The position numbers were made by a program, and so were the translations under genes. A stretch of DNA of 64,000 bases from Neptuniibacter caesariensis (GTDB lineage: Bacteria; Pseudomonadota; Gammaproteobacteria; Pseudomonadales; Balneatricaceae): assembly GCF_000153345.1 (NCBI RefSeq), contig NZ_CH724125.1:1020095-1084094 (forward strand), written 5' to 3'. The notes beneath the pieces are model-generated. The model made no database searches. It saw nothing but the letters and a program-made list of their open reading frames with translations, and was not told the origin of the DNA. Below are positions 53,844 to 62,626 of the stretch, one piece after another. Each line of letters opens with the position of its first letter. The first letter of the stretch is position 1.

Positions 53844-53855
53844 TTTAATCTGACA

Positions 53856-53892
53856 GGTACTGTGGATACCCCCCTTCAGTTTCCACAGTACC
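53856..53892 (+). repeat. Long hairpin after the porin gene
   Basis: GGTACTGTGGA/TCCACAGTACC, an 11-bp perfect stem with a 15-base loop, 12 bases after the porin stop. No T tract, so it is more likely an mRNA-stabilising hairpin than a terminator. Confidence 0.65.
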
Positions 53893-53925
53893 GCCACTAT
53901 GGCCGATAATAAAAGGTACTCAACA

Positions 53926-54537
53926 ATGAAAAAAATATTAACTGGTCTTGTCTGCACTTCACTCCTAGTAACCTCGATCAGTCTTCACGCTGCAAACTCT
54001 CTCAATTTGGGTGAAGGCGTTTCCCTAATTGCAGTAAACGGTAAGGAAATGAGTAGCGGTTCTCTTTTGAAGGGCACGAGCACAATGGAGCTTCCAAACG
54101 GTTCAAATCAGCTCCTGATAAATTATACCGCTGAAATCAAAAGAGGAAATGATTACGAATTGGAGCAGACGGCTCCCGCCATTATTTCCTTCACTAGCGC
54201 GGATCAGGTAATTGAAATAAAGGCGCCTGGAATTACAAGCGAAAGATCTCTTAGAAACTTCGAATTACAGCAAAACTGGATCGTTACCGCCGACCAAAAA
54301 GCATTAGCATTTGAAGCTGAGCTACTTCCTTTAGAAGGGTTTAGGATCGGTGTTAATTATGAACGCGAACTCGCAGATTTTAATAAGCGTTCGGGGGCGG
54401 ATGTATCGTTTTCTGCTAATGACAAGATCGAACTAAGTGGCGATAACGAGCAAAAATTAATTCTGAGAATGTTGCACCACTGGTATGAATTAGCTTCTCC
54501 ACAGTCTCGCCATGTGTTTCTCCTGTCTATCCAATAG
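53926..54537 (+). CDS. DUF2057 (YccT-like) exported protein
   Basis: A 203-residue protein with a signal peptide (about 1-23, CTSLLVTSISLHAA) and the DUF2057 pattern VSLIAVNGKEM, ELPNGSNQLLINYTAEI. The family (E. coli YccT/CsgI) is periplasmic; YccT affects curli assembly. No curli genes are visible here. AAAGG precedes the ATG at 53926. Confidence 0.82.
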   Translation: MKKILTGLVCTSLLVTSISLHAANSLNLGEGVSLIAVNGKEMSSGSLLKGTSTMELPNGSNQLLINYTAEIKRGNDYELEQTAPAIISFTSADQVIEIKAPGITSERSLRNFELQQNWIVTADQKALAFEAELLPLEGFRIGVNYERELADFNKRSGADVSFSANDKIELSGDNEQKLILRMLHHWYELASPQSRHVFLLSIQ

Positions 54538-54544
54538 TTTAAAT

Positions 54545-54580
54545 AAAGCCTTGTAGCGCTTCACTCCAAGGCTTTCATTT
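54545..54580. terminator. Terminator between DUF2057 and the SAH-hydrolase-like gene
   Basis: AAAGCCTTG/CAAGGCTTT, a 9-bp perfect stem with a 13-base loop, followed by CATTTTCC on the plus strand and by ATTTAAA on the minus strand. Weak T tracts but placed between convergent genes. Confidence 0.65.
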
Positions 54581-54592
54581 TCCTCTCAAAAA

Positions 54593-55699
54593 TCATGCAA
54601 AATGAGCTAGCCATCGGGACGCTAAATCCCTTCTTTCGCAGACTGGAAGCTGGTGTAAACCATTTTCTAAATCGACTGTTTGCATATAGTTAATCGCTTT
54701 GATGACCTCTCCCTGCACCAGATAGATATATGGGCCAACTTCAGCATTATGGATAAAGTTAATTGCGTTGCCATCATTAGCTAAATAGAAATACTGGCCC
54801 AAACGTTCATAGCGGGCAATGTGATTTGTCACCGGGCTCACTTCAAAATTTGCATCAGCACGACACAGATCCAGCTCATCATCGGATGAAGTTACAGAAA
54901 AAAGAAACGCCCCATTCTTAATCCGATTGAAATCATGGTTATTGATGGACTGATTTCCTGTGGCGCAGAAAATCACATCACTCGACCCTAAAGCTTCTTT
55001 CTTGTCGATAAGGTCAAATCCCCGGGAACGTGCTTCAATTGCCCTAATAGGGTCGATCTCTACAACCTTAGTGTTCACGTTTTTCTCATGTAAGGCCTTG
55101 GCAATAGACCTGCCTATCTTTCCGTAGCCAAAAACTACGGCATTCCCTCCATTCATAATATGATGACACTCGCGCATCAGCGCCTCAGCAGAATACACAA
55201 TAGATTGCCCGGTAAGATAATCTTCCGGGCCTTTCAGCGGGCTACGTGCGATAGAAAGAACCGGTACTGGCAACTTTTCGATATCTCGATAACGTTGATA
55301 TCCATTTTCGGTCACCTCAACTACTCCTGCAAGCTTAGCGGTTAAGCGCTGCGGAAGCTGCTCCAAAGTGCCGGCAAAGTAACCGCCAATATCGACAAGG
55401 ATGAGTTTCTCAGTTTTCACATGGTCATTAAGAATGGCCGCTACAACCTCTACTGAGTTAAGCTGCTGCCGTTGTTTACAGACAATTGGAAAACGTTTTT
55501 CAAGTAACTCATAACTTCTTCGGCAGATACTTTTGGGCTTAGGTAAGACCATTGCCAGATTGGTGAACCGACTAAGACAATCCAGATATATTGCCGGGGT
55601 ATTTAAGAGATGAGTTACAACTGCCAAACTGAGATCAACATCCCTTTCAGGTTGGATATCTTCAAAGAAATGCTGGCCTTTGGTAAACAGGGGATTCAT
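54593..55699 (-). CDS. NAD-binding protein related to S-adenosylhomocysteine hydrolase
   Basis: A 368-residue protein. The Rossmann domain resembles that of SAH hydrolase: MNGGNAVVFGYGKIGRSIAKAL, then TKVVEIDPIRAIEARSRGF, DVIFCATGNQSIN and GAFLFSVTSSDDE. The N-terminal half and the substrate residues of true SAHase are not conserved, and the length is shorter than the usual 430-470, so catalytic SAH hydrolysis is doubtful. ATG at 55699 chosen for AGGAG upstream. Divergent from the diguanylate cyclase. Confidence 0.75.
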   Translation of the reverse strand: MNPLFTKGQHFFEDIQPERDVDLSLAVVTHLLNTPAIYLDCLSRFTNLAMVLPKPKSICRRSYELLEKRFPIVCKQRQQLNSVEVVAAILNDHVKTEKLILVDIGGYFAGTLEQLPQRLTAKLAGVVEVTENGYQRYRDIEKLPVPVLSIARSPLKGPEDYLTGQSIVYSAEALMRECHHIMNGGNAVVFGYGKIGRSIAKALHEKNVNTKVVEIDPIRAIEARSRGFDLIDKKEALGSSDVIFCATGNQSINNHDFNRIKNGAFLFSVTSSDDELDLCRADANFEVSPVTNHIARYERLGQYFYLANDGNAINFIHNAEVGPYIYLVQGEVIKAINYMQTVDLENGLHQLPVCERRDLASRWLAHFA

Positions 55700-55944
55700 T
55701 AGCTGACTCCTATAGCTATTCAAAAACCCTCTCTGTGTAAATTATTGTAGCCCCAAGCTCAAACAATTGTTTAATTCAAACGCTTGTTTTACTCTATTGC
55801 GCATGTAATATACTTATCTCAATCCAGCAGCTATATTTCCCTCAGGGAACTCACTGCTATCTTTGAGATCACATTCATAAAGATACAACGGCAGTTTAAT
55901 AGCCTTCCCTATGTTCTTTGCCTGTTTGGGTAGTAAAGGTGCTT

Positions 55945-57564
55945 ATGAACTCTGGTGACACACAAACCAATTCCGAGCTGACAATTCTGGATCACATCGA
56001 CGATCTGGTTTCGATCGTCGATAACACATATACCTACCGCGCTGTCAGTAAAGGGTACGAGCTTTTCTTTAACTGCAAAAAAGAAGAAATAATCGGTCAA
56101 ACAGTCGCCGAGGTTCATGGGGAAGAGGTTTTTATCCAGCAGATTAAGCCCTCTTTGGATAGAACGCTTGCGGGAGATGAGATCCGCTTTCAATTTAGTC
56201 GGCCTGCAGCAGATGGATCAATCCACTATCTGGATAGTAAACACTCGCTTTATCAAGGCCCCTTAACCAGAGGCAATGGGGTGGTGGTTGCGGTACGAGA
56301 CATCACACCATTTGTCACAGCTAAGCATGCATTAGAACATGAGCAAGCGCTGTTGAAGAAGATCATCAATTCAATACCTGATTTTATCTTTGCTAAAGAT
56401 CCAAACGGCGTGTATCAACTATGTAATGAAAGCTTTCAGCGTTTTCTGGATATGTCGCAGGATGAAATTATCGGTAAGACTGATTTTGAAATCATGTCCG
56501 TAGAATCCGCAGAATATGTCACCAATAAGGACAGCGAAGTTAAAAACACCCGAAAACCGCACCGATGTGATGAATGGGTAACCTATAAAGATGGTCGACG
56601 CCGACTGTTAGATATGTACAAGTTACCTCTGGCTGAAGATGAGGTTTCACCGCCTGGTGTACTGGGGTTGGGTCGTAATGTTACCTTCGAACGAGAAGCT
56701 GAACAAAACCTCCTGATGGCTTCTCTGGTATTTGATGCGACACCAGATCCCTGCCTTATTCTTTCCTCAGATGGGACAATAATCTCCAGTAATGAAGCAG
56801 CAAAACTTCAGTTCACTGAGCTAGAGCTGGATTCAACACTAACACTAAATGACCTGTTCTATTGCCCCGCGTCCAAGGAGATAGACTTAGATTATTTAAT
56901 ATCTGAAGGCGGAAGCTGGTGCGGCGAGATCTGCAGCAGTGATAATTATACCTTTTTGGCAACGATCAACGCGGTACAGGGGCAAAGCTTACAAGAAAAC
57001 AAGTTTGTTCTGATTGTTCGTGATGAACACACCCATCGACGCATGAAAGATAATTTACTCACCAAGGCTTATCAGGATGCTTTGACAGGCTTGCCCAATC
57101 GTCGCCTGTTCTTCTCAAGACTCGAAAGTGCAATCTCCAGAGCAGAACGACAACTGAGCCAGTTGGGCGTGCTTTATATCGACCTGGATAACTTTAAACC
57201 TGTAAATGATCAGCATGGGCACCTTATTGGTGATAAAGCATTAAGAGAGATAGCCAAACGATTACAAAACAGCTTTAGAACATCCGATACACTGGCTCGC
57301 CTTGGCGGTGATGAATTTATTGCCCTGGTCGATATTGATAAACGGGATCAGGCTTCCTCGATTGCACTCAAAGTATCAGAGTGCCTTAATCAGCCGATGC
57401 AACTGAGTCCCGATATCGAAACGTCGCTTAGTGCCAGTATAGGTATTAGTATATTTCCCGGTGATGGAGCCAACGCCGAAGAATTAATCCATAAAGCAGA
57501 TGAAGCGATGTACAAAGCTAAGCGCGCCGAGGGTTCTGTTTTTCAGTTCGCCAGCGAAACCTAG
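55945..57564 (+). CDS. PAS-PAS-GGDEF diguanylate cyclase
   Basis: A 539-residue cytoplasmic signalling protein. PAS 1 about 8-115, PAS 2 about 130-250 (FIFAKDPNGVYQLCNESFQR), a third PAS-like segment about 255-370, and a GGDEF domain about 375-538 with the active site RLGGDEFIALVD near 454. An RxxD inhibitory site (RTSD) lies five residues before GGDEF, so product inhibition by c-di-GMP is likely. No EAL domain. ATG at 55945 has AAAGG upstream. Confidence 0.93.
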   Translation: MNSGDTQTNSELTILDHIDDLVSIVDNTYTYRAVSKGYELFFNCKKEEIIGQTVAEVHGEEVFIQQIKPSLDRTLAGDEIRFQFSRPAADGSIHYLDSKHSLYQGPLTRGNGVVVAVRDITPFVTAKHALEHEQALLKKIINSIPDFIFAKDPNGVYQLCNESFQRFLDMSQDEIIGKTDFEIMSVESAEYVTNKDSEVKNTRKPHRCDEWVTYKDGRRRLLDMYKLPLAEDEVSPPGVLGLGRNVTFEREAEQNLLMASLVFDATPDPCLILSSDGTIISSNEAAKLQFTELELDSTLTLNDLFYCPASKEIDLDYLISEGGSWCGEICSSDNYTFLATINAVQGQSLQENKFVLIVRDEHTHRRMKDNLLTKAYQDALTGLPNRRLFFSRLESAISRAERQLSQLGVLYIDLDNFKPVNDQHGHLIGDKALREIAKRLQNSFRTSDTLARLGGDEFIALVDIDKRDQASSIALKVSECLNQPMQLSPDIETSLSASIGISIFPGDGANAEELIHKADEAMYKAKRAEGSVFQFASET

Positions 57565-57580
57565 AAGTGAAGCCAGCACT

Positions 57581-58294
57581 TCAATCACTAAAGCTGATCA
57601 ATTCGAACGATACTGAGCCTCCCTTAAAAAGCTCTAAATCCATAGGCTCCTCACGTATAAGTTTAATCAGACCAACCCCAGGGGCATACCACTCAGTTTG
57701 TCTAACTTGTATCTCTTGAAAACCTAACCTGGGGTCAGCATAGATTTCCAGTACTCCCTTAGCCTCTACTTTTACGCAATTGTTAAAAACACCTGCGGGC
57801 ACCCGAACCGTTTCGTCTGTGGCAGTAATTTCATAAGCAAGGTTAAATGTTTTAGCAGCTGGGTCCGGCAAGGAATGTGATGAGATCCCTTTCACACTAT
57901 AGCTACGTGTTTCCACCTGCCAACTCTCACCAATACTTAATTGTTCGCCATAAGACATAATCATGCGAGGCTGATCATCAAAGCGCGGCCTTAGCTCGAC
58001 AAGCGTACGTTTAGCTATGCGATAACGACCTGTTTCGTCGCTGAGAATGAAGTAATCCGTCCCATCACTTGTACGCCGTAAATAGACTTGGCTAGCCGAA
58101 AACTCACCTTTCACGTCTACTTTACCCTGGTTAGAAACAGAATAAGGCCTCACCTTGCTATCTCCAGCGAAACTTTCTGTCACCCTATACTCCCACTCCA
58201 GGCCGTCATTAAGTGGGAAGTAGTCCAATGAGCTGACAGGCTCTTCACACCCCTGAAGTAAGATGAATAAAAGCACCAACCCCAAATATCTCAT
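57581..58294 (-). CDS. Hypothetical lipoprotein of the ExbB/ExbD-like operon
   Basis: Unrecognised 237-residue lipoprotein: lipobox LLQGC with Cys at about 16. The mature part is beta-rich (YFPLNDGLEWEYRVTESFAG; VPAGVFNNCVKVEAKG; WYAPGVGLIKLIREE), a pattern common in periplasmic lipoproteins of bacteria with no assigned role. It is the last gene of a four-gene operon, separated by one base from the previous gene, and so is likely a periplasmic partner of the ion-channel-like complex. Confidence 0.75.
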   Translation of the reverse strand: MRYLGLVLLFILLQGCEEPVSSLDYFPLNDGLEWEYRVTESFAGDSKVRPYSVSNQGKVDVKGEFSASQVYLRRTSDGTDYFILSDETGRYRIAKRTLVELRPRFDDQPRMIMSYGEQLSIGESWQVETRSYSVKGISSHSLPDPAAKTFNLAYEITATDETVRVPAGVFNNCVKVEAKGVLEIYADPRLGFQEIQVRQTEWYAPGVGLIKLIREEPMDLELFKGGSVSFELISFSD

Positions 58295-58295
58295 G

Positions 58296-58811
58296 TTACT
58301 TCTCCGGTAATGCAGGGTCAGGTAGTTTTACAAAAGTGAGCCCCGGATATTTTTGCCCCTTCATAAAACGTTTTTTTCCACTTTCTTTTCGCTCTACTGC
58401 CGGAACTATTTCACCCAGTTGCAGGTTACCACTCTGCATCTCCCTGAGCGCTTCCTGCACTTTAGAATGCGTTTCCTGATCATATTCAATACGGTGCGCA
58501 CGTGGATAATCATGCAACTCATTCCCTTCCAGATTTGTTAACCATAAATAGATCTGCCCCTCATGCCCTAATTCTTCATCAGGTTCTTCAATTACTGCCG
58601 AATGCAAAAGAAATTTCTCCGGAAGATCTGTTGTACTTGGCCAGCCCTGTGTCTCCTTCCACCCTTCATAGCTAATTACATAGAAGGCGATGGCAGTAAT
58701 GAGTAAAAATGTTTTTAACAGCACATTAAAATGGCTGACAATAAGAGCGATCAGAAGCAATGCGGTCAGGAAACAATAGGCAAGAGTTAGACTTATTAGC
58801 TGTTCACTCAT
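58296..58811 (-). CDS. Hypothetical membrane protein of the ExbB/ExbD-like operon
   Basis: Unrecognised 171-residue protein with two N-terminal transmembrane helices (about 5-27 and 30-46) and a soluble C-terminal domain (about 50-171: QIYLWLTNLEGNE, PRAHRIEYDQETH). Its ATG overlaps the stop of the ExbD-like gene as ATGA. Probably part of the same inner-membrane complex; function unknown. Confidence 0.75.
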   Translation of the reverse strand: MSEQLISLTLAYCFLTALLLIALIVSHFNVLLKTFLLITAIAFYVISYEGWKETQGWPSTTDLPEKFLLHSAVIEEPDEELGHEGQIYLWLTNLEGNELHDYPRAHRIEYDQETHSKVQEALREMQSGNLQLGEIVPAVERKESGKKRFMKGQKYPGLTFVKLPDPALPEK

Positions 58812-59416
58812 TTGCTCTTATCTCCTACCATGGTTTTCTGTAGCTGGTTGATATCCATAACTTTCCCTTCTGTCGATAGGCTGAACCGAAATGCCGTCAA
58901 CTCATCCCCCTCTTCCATAAGGTTAACCGTTTCGTAATAGAGAACCTTCATAACCGGATTGACTTCTGCTAGATAGACCGTCACCGGTACAGGCTCTGAG
59001 GTTTCACTTTTGAAATAGTGCACATTAACAATGAACTCACCTGGGGAACGCCCTCTGATGGTTAAAACTTCCTGATTCAAGGGGTTGATTATCTCTCTAC
59101 CGTTAACAACCTGAGTGTCATTAGCCAAACCTCGGTCATCCCTATCCAGATGCATTAACCCGTCTTGTGTTTTCTTGTACCAGACCTTGCTAGCCTCAGG
59201 GCCCGTTGCCCAAACATCAATATCGTTTGGATTGCCATCCGGCCAGGTGACTGTCACTAAAAATTCAGCCTTAGGGTCGATAATGCCGGTTTTAGCAGGT
59301 GGATTAAGGAGAAGTAAGGCGATCAAAAACAGAAAGGTAAAGGTTAGCAACGCATTAAAAAGTAGATCGGTAAAAGGATCTATATCTCCCCCTCTCTTCT
59401 TTTTGAACAAGGCCAT
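58808..59416 (-). CDS. ExbD/MotB-like protein with a large periplasmic domain
   Basis: A 202-residue protein with one transmembrane helix (about 18-40) that opens with DIDPFTDLLFNALLTFTFLF; the Asp residues at the membrane edge resemble the ion-path Asp of ExbD/TolR. The periplasmic part (about 45-202) is not the TolR fold but resembles DUF2135-type beta domains (VTWPDGNPNDIDVWATGP). It starts immediately after the ExbB-like stop. A stator-like channel coupling ion flow to an envelope task is the likely role. Confidence 0.78.
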   Translation of the reverse strand: MALFKKKRGGDIDPFTDLLFNALLTFTFLFLIALLLLNPPAKTGIIDPKAEFLVTVTWPDGNPNDIDVWATGPEASKVWYKKTQDGLMHLDRDDRGLANDTQVVNGREIINPLNQEVLTIRGRSPGEFIVNVHYFKSETSEPVPVTVYLAEVNPVMKVLYYETVNLMEEGDELTAFRFSLSTEGKVMDINQLQKTMVGDKSK

Positions 59417-60109
59417 CTAAGAGCCCGCGCTCTCAATGTGATGATCAACCCAACCCTTTGAAATACCCAGTTCTACAACATCAACGACCAAGCGATCGGC
59501 AAATCGATCAAGCATCAGGTACTGTAGCCCCAATAGCATACTGGCAACTAAACCCACCATAGTGGTATTCATTGCAACTCCCATCCCTTGAGTCATCTGC
59601 TGCATTAACTGCTTAATATCTGAAAGGTCCAGAGCCTCCAGACCTGAGATAGAAGTAAGCATGATCACAAACCCAATCACAGTGCCAAGCAAACCGAGCT
59701 TAATCACCAGGCCGGTAATAAACCAACCAATCTGATGATTGCCACTCAACTTTTCGGCGAGAAGCTCAGCATGAATCGATTGGTGCTCTGCGTCTTGCTT
59801 AACAGCATCAAGGTACTCACAAACAGGTGTCGATGCTTTTGACGTCCCTTTATTGCAGAGCGCCGTTTTGTTTTCAGCCAGGCAGTGCTTTAAACGATTC
59901 TGCTCCACCGACAAAAAAATGCAGCGAATTCCGCAATGTACACAAGAGCCGGTGGCGATAAAAACGACTAACCAAGTGATTCGGGTGATATCTTCCTCAA
60001 GTATTTCCAACAGGACCTTCTGATCCCAGAGAAAATAAATAGCTGCACTGGTTAAACCAACCAGCAATAACCATTGATGAAAGAGGCTGAAAGGATAGTG
60101 GCTTCTCAT
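59417..60109 (-). CDS. MotA/TolQ/ExbB proton-channel family protein
   Basis: A 230-residue inner-membrane protein with three or four transmembrane helices (about 8-27, 38-58, 128-155, 178-200) and the family core LVIKLGLLGTVIGFVIML and MGVAMNTTMVGLVASMLLG. Such proteins form the ion channel that energises a partner of the ExbD/TolR/MotB type, here the next gene. The ATG at 60109 has GGATG upstream; an upstream TTG is unlikely. No tonB, tolA or flagellar gene is nearby. Confidence 0.85.
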   Translation of the reverse strand: MRSHYPFSLFHQWLLLVGLTSAAIYFLWDQKVLLEILEEDITRITWLVVFIATGSCVHCGIRCIFLSVEQNRLKHCLAENKTALCNKGTSKASTPVCEYLDAVKQDAEHQSIHAELLAEKLSGNHQIGWFITGLVIKLGLLGTVIGFVIMLTSISGLEALDLSDIKQLMQQMTQGMGVAMNTTMVGLVASMLLGLQYLMLDRFADRLVVDVVELGISKGWVDHHIESAGS

Positions 60110-60518
60110 AGCGCATCCATTTCTACTAAGAGGTCCTAAGAAAGCATCCAGAGTCAGCAACCTGATTGCGACCCTGTATGTTTTACATACGACTATAACG
60201 AATGCTGCCAGATTAGGAATTCAATACAGGAAAAAGAGAACCAAAGAAGGTATCTGCTTAGTACATAAGTAGCACTAAAAGAAAAGAGCTTTCACAAGAA
60301 AAAAAACACAAACAGTGAATTTATTAACTTGACAATCAACGGATTCTCAAGGGTCATAACAACGTCCAACTTACTGAATTTTATAGATTTTCATTACTGT
60401 ATCTTTTCCATTCAATTCGCTGAATCTATAGATTTATTAGGCGATACAGCAATCCACCCCAAAACAATTAACAAAGTTATCCACAGAAGTTGTTTATAAC
60501 CCTATCTCCGAAAATCAT
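60110..60518. other. AT-rich intergenic region upstream of the ExbB-like operon
   Basis: About 410 bases with no protein gene. It must hold the promoter of the leftward ExbB-like operon and the 3' end of the SH3-protein transcript. A single perfect DnaA-box-like TTATCCACA lies at 60477-60485, but alone it is not evidence of an origin. No terminator or RNA could be recognised. Confidence 0.5.
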
Positions 60519-61253
60519 CTAATCCCCTCCACCAATAAACCCACTGATTTTCCAAACATTATTCTGCTGCCTAAAACAGAGCTGGGCCTGCTGAAAATTT
60601 CTGAAAAAAGACGAATACATATAGCCCTTTATTCCACTAGCCGTATTAACTTTAATCCATAACCCATTACCATCCAGGCCTTTTACACGATCCCCTGCCT
60701 CTCCAGCAACAGGTTCAACAACCTCATAACTCAACGACGTTAGAGGCTCAGATTGCAGGTCAGGGCTTCTACGAATAAACACGTCGGTTCCATGCACATA
60801 CCCCCAACTCAACCAAAACTCATCAGGGCGCTTTTGGCTTACCGGGACAGCATTCGCTGGCATACAGATACTACTAGCGACTTTTTGAAAGCTTTGAGCG
60901 CTAAGTAATTCATTTAGATAGACCCAGCCCGTCCCCCTATATTCAGGGGCAAGTGAAGCGTCATCCAAAGAGAGCGCTCTGATGAAGTTATCAGCACCAG
61001 TGCTCTCTGCATCAAATACTCCGCCAAAATCCCTGGAGAAGAAGAAATCATTCCTGACACTTTCTTCTATCTCTCTAAGATCCCTGGCTACAGCGATCTT
61101 GCGCAGGCCTTCAATAAAATGAGTCAACCCAGCATCTGGACTAACCTGGTTAGGGATCCTCACTTTTGATTCATATCGAGGGGATGCTTGGTTATAAGTA
61201 GTTACAGAGAGACTCACTATCAGCACCGATAATATTTGATAGGTTATTTTCAT
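60519..61253 (-). CDS. Exported SH3-domain protein
   Basis: A 244-residue protein with a signal peptide (about 1-22, SVLIVSLSVTTYNQA). Residues 165-235 form a bacterial SH3 domain (VFIRRSPDLQSEPLTSLSYE, DGNGLWIKVNTASGIKGYMY). The central part is unrecognised. SH3_3 domains in the periplasm often bind cell-wall peptides. Monocistronic and divergent from the radical SAM gene. Confidence 0.75.
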   Translation of the reverse strand: MKITYQILSVLIVSLSVTTYNQASPRYESKVRIPNQVSPDAGLTHFIEGLRKIAVARDLREIEESVRNDFFFSRDFGGVFDAESTGADNFIRALSLDDASLAPEYRGTGWVYLNELLSAQSFQKVASSICMPANAVPVSQKRPDEFWLSWGYVHGTDVFIRRSPDLQSEPLTSLSYEVVEPVAGEAGDRVKGLDGNGLWIKVNTASGIKGYMYSSFFRNFQQAQLCFRQQNNVWKISGFIGGGD

Positions 61254-61342
61254 TCTCTGTCTTCCTTATTTCTCATATTATGATCTCGAAATCAGGCGAT
61301 CATATCCTAAAATTCAAGTAAGAATACTTTTAGGAATGAATA

Positions 61343-62431
61343 ATGCCGGGTGCACTAACTGCCAATTATCCAACTAAATTTTGGCATTCGCTTGATAAAG
61401 AAAAAGTCCAATGTGACCTCTGCCCCCACTTTTGCAAACTTAAAGAGGGACAACGCGGCCTTTGCTATATCCGTGCAAATTTTGATCACCAGATACAGCT
61501 ACTGAGCTGGGGAAGGTCTAGCGGCTTTTGCATCGACCCTATTGAAAAAAAACCGCTCAATCATTTTTACCCAGGCCAACCTATCCTGTCATTCGGAACC
61601 GCCGGCTGCAACCTTACCTGTAAGTTTTGCCAGAATTGGGATATGAGCAAATCCCGCCAGATGGATACGTTATCGGACAATGCCACACCTCAACAGTTGG
61701 TTGAAGCAGCAATACAACATAACTGCATTGGCCTGGCTTTCACCTATAATGATCCTGTAATTTTTATGGAATACGCGCTCGATGCAATTAGCGCTTGTCA
61801 TGAAGAAAAGCTCAAGGCTGTAGCGGTTAGTGCAGGCTTTATCAATCCTGCACCTAGAGAGCAGTTCTTTTCAGTAATGGACGCCTGTAACATAGATCTA
61901 AAAGCCTTTAGCGAACAGTTCTATAGAAAAAACTGTAGCGGTCATCTATCAACAGTTCTTGATACCCTTTTATATATCCATCACGAAACAAACTGCTGGC
62001 TGGAAATTACCACCTTATTAATACCCGGCCTCAATGACAGTGACTCAGAGCTGGAAAAGTTATGTAACTGGATTTACTCCGAGCTCAGCGCTGATGTCCC
62101 TATTCACTTCACTGCCTTTCACCCTGACTATAAGATGCGAGACCTCCCCAAAACGCCTCTCAGCACTCTCAGCAAGGCAAGAGAAATTGCCCTTAAACAA
62201 GGGCTTAACTACCCGTACACAGGCAATGCTTTCGATCCACAAGGTAACAGCACATTTTGCCCTGAATGTAAGTCCTTACTCATAGGTAGAAACTGGTACG
62301 AAATAACTGCATGGAATTTAGATAAAAAAGGCCAATGCAAAAACTGTGGGTATACCGCAGCTGGCGTGTATACAGAAAACCCTGGAGACTGGGGTAGAAA
62401 AAGAGAGTTAATCAATATTAGGGAGTATTAA
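61343..62431 (+). CDS. amrS: AmmeMemoRadiSam-type radical SAM enzyme (AmrS)
   Basis: A 362-residue radical SAM protein of the AmrS/PflA-like group. The 4Fe-4S motif CNLTCKFC (Cys at about 89, 93, 96) is preceded by the N-terminal Cys cluster CDLCPHFCKLKEGQRGLC; a C-terminal zinc-ribbon-like pair is CPEC (about 307) and CKNC (about 332). Substrate unknown. The AmmeMemoRadiSam partners A and B, which are usually adjacent, are not in view, so it is an orphan here. AGGA precedes the ATG. Confidence 0.9.
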   Translation: MPGALTANYPTKFWHSLDKEKVQCDLCPHFCKLKEGQRGLCYIRANFDHQIQLLSWGRSSGFCIDPIEKKPLNHFYPGQPILSFGTAGCNLTCKFCQNWDMSKSRQMDTLSDNATPQQLVEAAIQHNCIGLAFTYNDPVIFMEYALDAISACHEEKLKAVAVSAGFINPAPREQFFSVMDACNIDLKAFSEQFYRKNCSGHLSTVLDTLLYIHHETNCWLEITTLLIPGLNDSDSELEKLCNWIYSELSADVPIHFTAFHPDYKMRDLPKTPLSTLSKAREIALKQGLNYPYTGNAFDPQGNSTFCPECKSLLIGRNWYEITAWNLDKKGQCKNCGYTAAGVYTENPGDWGRKRELINIREY

Positions 62432-62444
62432 GGATCAACGGATC

Positions 62445-62480
62445 AAAAAAAGGCCCGAGAGCTGATCCAGCTAACGAGCC
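62445..62480 (-). terminator. Intrinsic terminator of the RsmZ-like RNA
   Basis: GGCTCG/CGGGCC (one G-U) around an inner AGCTG-GAT-CAGCT hairpin, followed on the minus strand by seven T. One GGA motif lies in the terminator hairpin, a habit of RsmY/RsmZ RNAs. Confidence 0.85.
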
Positions 62481-62580
62481 ACTTTCCCCGATGTCCTTAC
62501 CGGTCACTACCCCTTCCTGAAGTAGTGATATATTGAGCTTTCTTCCTGAAATAACCTGCCTTCCAATGCAGAGCCCAATG
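62445..62580 (-). ncRNA. Candidate CsrA/RsmA-sequestering small RNA (RsmY/RsmZ/CsrB-like)
   Basis: On the minus strand, from about 62580 to the T tract at 62451-62445, the sequence contains six GGA motifs: TTGGAAGG, CAGGAAGA, CAGGAAGG, AAGGACA, GGGGAAAG and CTGGATC. Several sit in hairpin loops: CTGC-ATTGGAAG-GCAG, TCACTAC...GTAGTGA around CAGGAAGG, CCG...CGG around AAGGACA. The RNA ends in an intrinsic terminator (62445-62480). Length about 135 bases, as for RsmY/RsmZ. A TAGAAT -10-like element is at 62592-62587; no GacA site was found. Such RNAs titrate the translational repressor CsrA/RsmA. It lies directly after the STAS gene of a partner-switch pair. Confidence 0.75.
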
Positions 62581-62626
62581 TCAGTTATTCTAGCTGACTA
62601 CAGCTGAATCAAAATAAGAAAAATTC

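Noticed and set aside
60477..60485. Perfect DnaA box TTATCCACA
   Set aside because: Single copy, no cluster, no dnaA/dnaN or AT-rich unwinding element with repeats; expected by chance at this scale.
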